Source: Sediminibacterium sp. (lineage in GTDB: Bacteria > Bacteroidota > Bacteroidia > Chitinophagales > Chitinophagaceae). From it: DNA of 35,942 nt. The stretch is taken from contig JAQTZD010000001.1 of the NCBI GenBank assembly GCA_028687975.1, positions 56,096 through 92,037 on the forward strand, read 5' to 3'. This document shows, piece after piece, positions 33,410 through 35,942 of the stretch. Numbering within the stretch: the first letter of the stretch is position 1; each line of letters opens with the position of its first letter. The notes beneath the pieces are model-generated. The model made no database searches. It saw only the letters and a list, made by a program, of their open reading frames with translations, and was not told where the DNA came from. Made by a program: the position numbers and the translations under genes.

Positions 33410-34327
33410 TTATTTTAGAACGACCATGCCAATAATACCACAAGCGGCTTTTACCAGCATCAGTCCGTCAATAATTGCAAGATAATAGAGAATCGTTTTA
33501 CGTTGGTACATAGAGTAGCAAACAGTTATCAACAAAAGGAAGGGGATGGCGTTGATTAATATTCTTGCCAGGGGATAATTTCCTGCAATAACGACCAGGA
33601 TGATGCAGCACCAACTGGCAACAGCCATGGGGAGGATGATTTCGAAAAGGGTTTTCCGGAGTCCGAACCGGACCACAAAAGTCTTTAGTTGCAGATTGTG
33701 GTCTTCCGCATAATCCTTGATGTCGAACAAAATGCACAGAATAGAAATATACAACCAGTTTTTAATCAGCAGGAACAGGGAGGTGCTGCTGAACAGCACG
33801 GTTGTATGATGGGTGAGATCATGGAAAAAGACCGGTAATACAGAAACGGTTCCCGCCCAGATCATGCCAATCAGGAAGGGTTTGATCAGCCCGATACTTC
33901 TCAGCGACAGTAATCCTTTGCCCGGAAGCTCAATACCATAATAAAAAGCAGTCAGCATAGCAAAAGCGCACAAAATGACCCAGGAAGCCCTGGGGATTTG
34001 CCTTAAATCGGCGGCATATTGTACTGCCAGCAACACAGCTGCGCAGAGGACTGTTGCAGACAATATAACCTGTGTATACGGCAATATGTGCCGATTCCGG
34101 TAATACCACCAGGTACGTTCATTGGCGCTTTCGCGGACCGCTAAGTACTGGTTCCGGTAGGCATGCGTATAATAGACAACAGTAATCCCAAAAATCACCA
34201 GATAGAACAGGGGGCTGGCTAAGGGAATTTGTTGCTGAAAAGCCGTTTCAACAGAAAGTGCTACTGCACAAAATCCATAAAATACATTGCTGAAAAGTAT
34301 CCCTTTAATGAGGTTCGCGGGATTCAT
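33410..34327 (-). CDS. UbiA-like integral membrane protein
   Basis: A 305-residue very hydrophobic protein with about nine membrane segments. The loop DIKDYAEDHNLQLKTFVVRFG resembles the second Asp-rich motif of UbiA-superfamily prenyltransferases (DxxD followed by a KT-x-x-V-R-x-G segment). The first motif (NDxxDxxxD) cannot be found where expected; the region reads THAYRNQYLAV. It is therefore either a diverged prenyltransferase or a protein that lost that chemistry. The stop codon of the upstream lipoprotein gene abuts its ATG (TAAATG), so it is cotranscribed and coupled. Confidence 0.75.
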   Translation of the reverse strand: MNPANLIKGILFSNVFYGFCAVALSVETAFQQQIPLASPLFYLVIFGITVVYYTHAYRNQYLAVRESANERTWWYYRNRHILPYTQVILSATVLCAAVLLAVQYAADLRQIPRASWVILCAFAMLTAFYYGIELPGKGLLSLRSIGLIKPFLIGMIWAGTVSVLPVFFHDLTHHTTVLFSSTSLFLLIKNWLYISILCILFDIKDYAEDHNLQLKTFVVRFGLRKTLFEIILPMAVASWCCIILVVIAGNYPLARILINAIPFLLLITVCYSMYQRKTILYYLAIIDGLMLVKAACGIIGMVVLK

Positions 34328-34780
34328 TTATTTGACCAGAATAATGTCCGGAGAAGCAATGGTGTCGCTTCTGTTATTGGCCTTGTCTTTCAGCCAGAAC
34401 CGGAAATAAGAAGTATCATTTTTATTGCTGCAGCCGATGATCGAGGAAACACCGGGCACATTTGCATTGTAAACAAAGCTGATTTCCAGTTTGCCATCCA
34501 GGTTGGAAGTAGCGGTAAAATTGGGCACTTTGTTTTTGCTGATGAACTGTACCCCAGGGGTGGTAGGACAGGTACGGGAAATTTTTTCCACCCAGAGGGT
34601 GTCCTGGATATCTCCTTCCTTATCGGTAAAATCCAATTGGAAAGTAACAATGTTCCCCTGGTAAAGAACAGTTGAGTTTACACTATTGAAACTGATCTGA
34701 GGCCTGGTGGTATAGGAACTCTTTTTACATCCATAAAAAAAGGTGGCAAATGTCAACAGGATCAATAATTTTGTTCTCAT
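34328..34780 (-). CDS. Lipoprotein with an Ig/PKD-like fold
   Basis: A 150-residue lipoprotein: signal with lipobox FYGC (Cys18), then a single beta-rich domain (about 30-145) with a LDFTDKEGDI segment that resembles a PKD/Ig-like or DUF domain found in Bacteroidota lipoproteins. The role is not known. First gene of the six-gene minus-strand unit, with a TAAATTTG -7 box 17 bp upstream of its ATG. Confidence 0.85.
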   Translation of the reverse strand: MRTKLLILLTFATFFYGCKKSSYTTRPQISFNSVNSTVLYQGNIVTFQLDFTDKEGDIQDTLWVEKISRTCPTTPGVQFISKNKVPNFTATSNLDGKLEISFVYNANVPGVSSIIGCSNKNDTSYFRFWLKDKANNRSDTIASPDIILVK

Positions 34781-34797
34781 CAGATTGCTTTCTCTTT

Positions 34798-34805
34798 CAA
34801 ATTTA
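34798..34805 (-). promoter_or_regulatory. -7 box of the six-gene minus-strand unit
   Basis: TAAATTTG on the minus strand (plus CAAATTTA) fits TAnnTTTG; it lies 17 bp before the ATG at 34780. No good TTG lies 16-20 bp upstream. Confidence 0.5.
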
Positions 34806-34829
34806 GTTAAAACAATACAATACTAACCG

Positions 34830-35810
34830 GTGCATTCATTGGATATTAACAATATTTTTTTTGACCCGGCCAGCCGGTTCAACCAGTATTGCACCGATTG
34901 GTTTGCATTTCAATACAAGGAGAACAAGGTTTATCGTGCATGGGTAGATCTGGTATATCCCCGTTTCCATGATCAAAAGACACCCCATTTAATTCCTGCG
35001 TTGCCCATAGGTTTTTTTAAGGAAACCAGGGTGGTTTGCGGTGAATTTGAACCAGAGAAAGTTTTTGAAAGCAGCGGAACAACCGGTATGGTCACCAGTC
35101 GGCATCATGTAAAATCACTGGATTTGTATGAGCGTTCCTTTAAGGCTGGATTTACCCATTTTTTTGGGGATATTCAGGACTGGTGTGTGCTGGCATTGCT
35201 TCCGGCCTACCTGGAGCGGGCCAACTCCTCATTGGTTTACATGGCAGATAGCCTGATCCGGGCTAGCGGGCATCCGGACAGCGGATTTTACCTCTATAAT
35301 TACGGGGAGCTTTCGCAAACCATTCAAAAACTGGAAAAAGTAGGGCAGAAAACCATTTTGCTGGGTGTAACATTTGCCCTGCTCGATTTTTCGGAAGCCT
35401 ATCCCCAACAGCTGAAACATAGCATCGTTATGGAAACTGGTGGAATGAAGGGCAGGGGGAAGGAATTGACCCGGGAAGAATTGCATGTAACCCTCTGCGA
35501 GCGGCTGGGGGTAAAAAAAATTTTTGCAGAATATGGCATGACCGAGCTGTTGAGCCAGGCATATTCTTTGGGGGATGGGAGGTACCAGTGCCCACCCTGG
35601 ATGAAGGTGTATGTAAGGAGTGAAGATGACCCCTTATCCATATCTGTAAAGGGTTCGGGGATTATTCAGGTAGTAGATCTCGCCAATATTTTTAGCTGTT
35701 CTTTTATTGCAACGCAGGATGTCGGAACCGTGTTTGAGGACGGAACTTTTGAAATTTTAGGAAGATTAGATAATTCTGACCTGAGAGGTTGTAGTTTATT
35801 AATAGTTTAA
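34830..35810 (+). CDS. LuxE-like acyl-protein synthetase / acyl-CoA ligase-type protein
   Basis: A 326-residue member of the LuxE-type adenylating family, recognised by the AMP-binding signature FESSGTTG (79-86), VMETGGMKGRGKE and AEYGMTELLSQAY. It would activate a fatty or other acyl acid as an acyl adenylate. No LuxC-type reductase is in this window, so the acceptor and pathway are unknown. No ATG is near the N-terminus; GTG at 34830 is the likely start, or TTG at 34839. Divergent from the six-gene unit, with 49 bp between starts. Confidence 0.87.
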   Translation: MHSLDINNIFFDPASRFNQYCTDWFAFQYKENKVYRAWVDLVYPRFHDQKTPHLIPALPIGFFKETRVVCGEFEPEKVFESSGTTGMVTSRHHVKSLDLYERSFKAGFTHFFGDIQDWCVLALLPAYLERANSSLVYMADSLIRASGHPDSGFYLYNYGELSQTIQKLEKVGQKTILLGVTFALLDFSEAYPQQLKHSIVMETGGMKGRGKELTREELHVTLCERLGVKKIFAEYGMTELLSQAYSLGDGRYQCPPWMKVYVRSEDDPLSISVKGSGIIQVVDLANIFSCSFIATQDVGTVFEDGTFEILGRLDNSDLRGCSLLIV

Positions 35811-35821
35811 CCCTATATTTG
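35789..35821 (+). promoter_or_regulatory. Promoter of tRNA-Leu
   Basis: TATATTTG (35814-35821) fits TAnnTTTG. A TTG at 35789-35791 is a weak -33 candidate with a 22-bp gap. The transcript would start about 17 nt before the tRNA. Confidence 0.6.
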
Positions 35822-35842
35822 CATCCCTGAAACACTAAAAAT

Positions 35843-35926
35843 GCCCAGATGGCGAAATTGGTAGACGCACTGTGTTCAGGTCGCAGCGCTCGCAAGGGTG
35901 TGCTGGTTCGAATCCAGTTCTGGGCA
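35843..35926 (+). tRNA. tRNA-Leu (anticodon CAG)
   Basis: An 84-nt class II tRNA. The acceptor stem GCCCAGA / TCTGGGC is perfect, with the discriminator A at 35926. The D-arm is GCGAAATTGGTAGACGC, the anticodon stem CTGTG / CGCAG has one G-U pair, and the loop TTCAGGT gives anticodon CAG (35877-35879). A long variable arm and the TTCGAAT T-loop follow. CCA is not encoded, as usual in Bacteroidota. Confidence 0.96.
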
Positions 35927-35942
35927 CAAAAAACCTCGTAAT

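Noticed and set aside
1..35942. Search for CRISPR arrays, insertion sequences, phage genes or defence systems.
   Set aside because: No spaced direct repeats, transposase or integrase frames or phage structural genes were seen; the only tandem repeats are inside two coding genes.

Overview
The window reads as ordinary chromosome of a Bacteroidota bacterium, most likely family Chitinophagaceae (inferred from gene content and protein style, not from a search). Supporting signs: recurrent TAnnTTTG -7 boxes with few Shine-Dalgarno sequences, an SprE/PorW-type gliding/type 9 secretion TPR protein, an OmpA protein with thrombospondin type 3 repeats, MiaE- and YceI-type proteins, and a fused DAHP synthase-chorismate mutase. 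I see no insertion sequence, prophage, CRISPR array or rRNA.

Layout. 1-4976 (minus): the 3' end of the window's coding track starts with a partial PBP1A and the SprE/PorW-like protein. 5060-6508 (plus): two small membrane proteins and a SprT-like metalloprotease. 6557-9108: sucC with its terminator, yceI, DinB-like protein. 9108-12740: secreted subtilase, an RluD-type pseudouridine synthase, and divergent lipB. 12757-15447: secreted protein of unknown function, ACC deaminase-like PLP enzyme, sugar nucleotidyltransferase. 15457-17592: an ECF sigma factor with a membrane protein that joins an anti-sigma-like N-terminus to a periplasmic trypsin-like protease, and a divergent tiny repeat lipoprotein. 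17593-27381 (plus): an aromatic amino acid operon (pheA, aminotransferase, tyrA, DEAD-box helicase, DAHP synthase-chorismate mutase, aroB, aroA, aroC, DUF952 gene) preceded by a leader peptide and attenuator. 27568-29591: RlpA-like protein, OmpA-family protein and a shared bidirectional terminator. 29592-34780 (minus): a tightly packed six-gene set (lipoprotein, UbiA-like protein, M42 peptidase, class I glutamine amidotransferase, ATP-grasp-like protein, MiaE-like hydroxylase). 34830-35926: LuxE-like acyl-protein synthetase and tRNA-Leu(CAG).

The clearest regulatory find is the 17713-17862 region: a 27-codon leader peptide with nine consecutive Phe/Tyr codons, followed by mutually exclusive hairpins (1:2, 2:3, 3:4) ending in an intrinsic terminator. 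It explains how Phe and Tyr supply could set expression of the whole pheA-to-aroC operon, whose products run from DAHP formation through shikimate-pathway steps to chorismate, prephenate, phenylalanine and tyrosine. The next most interesting items are the anti-sigma/protease fusion beside its sigma factor, the unexplained amidotransferase/ATP-grasp pair in the minus-strand operon, and promoters placed so close to start codons that leaderless mRNAs are likely.
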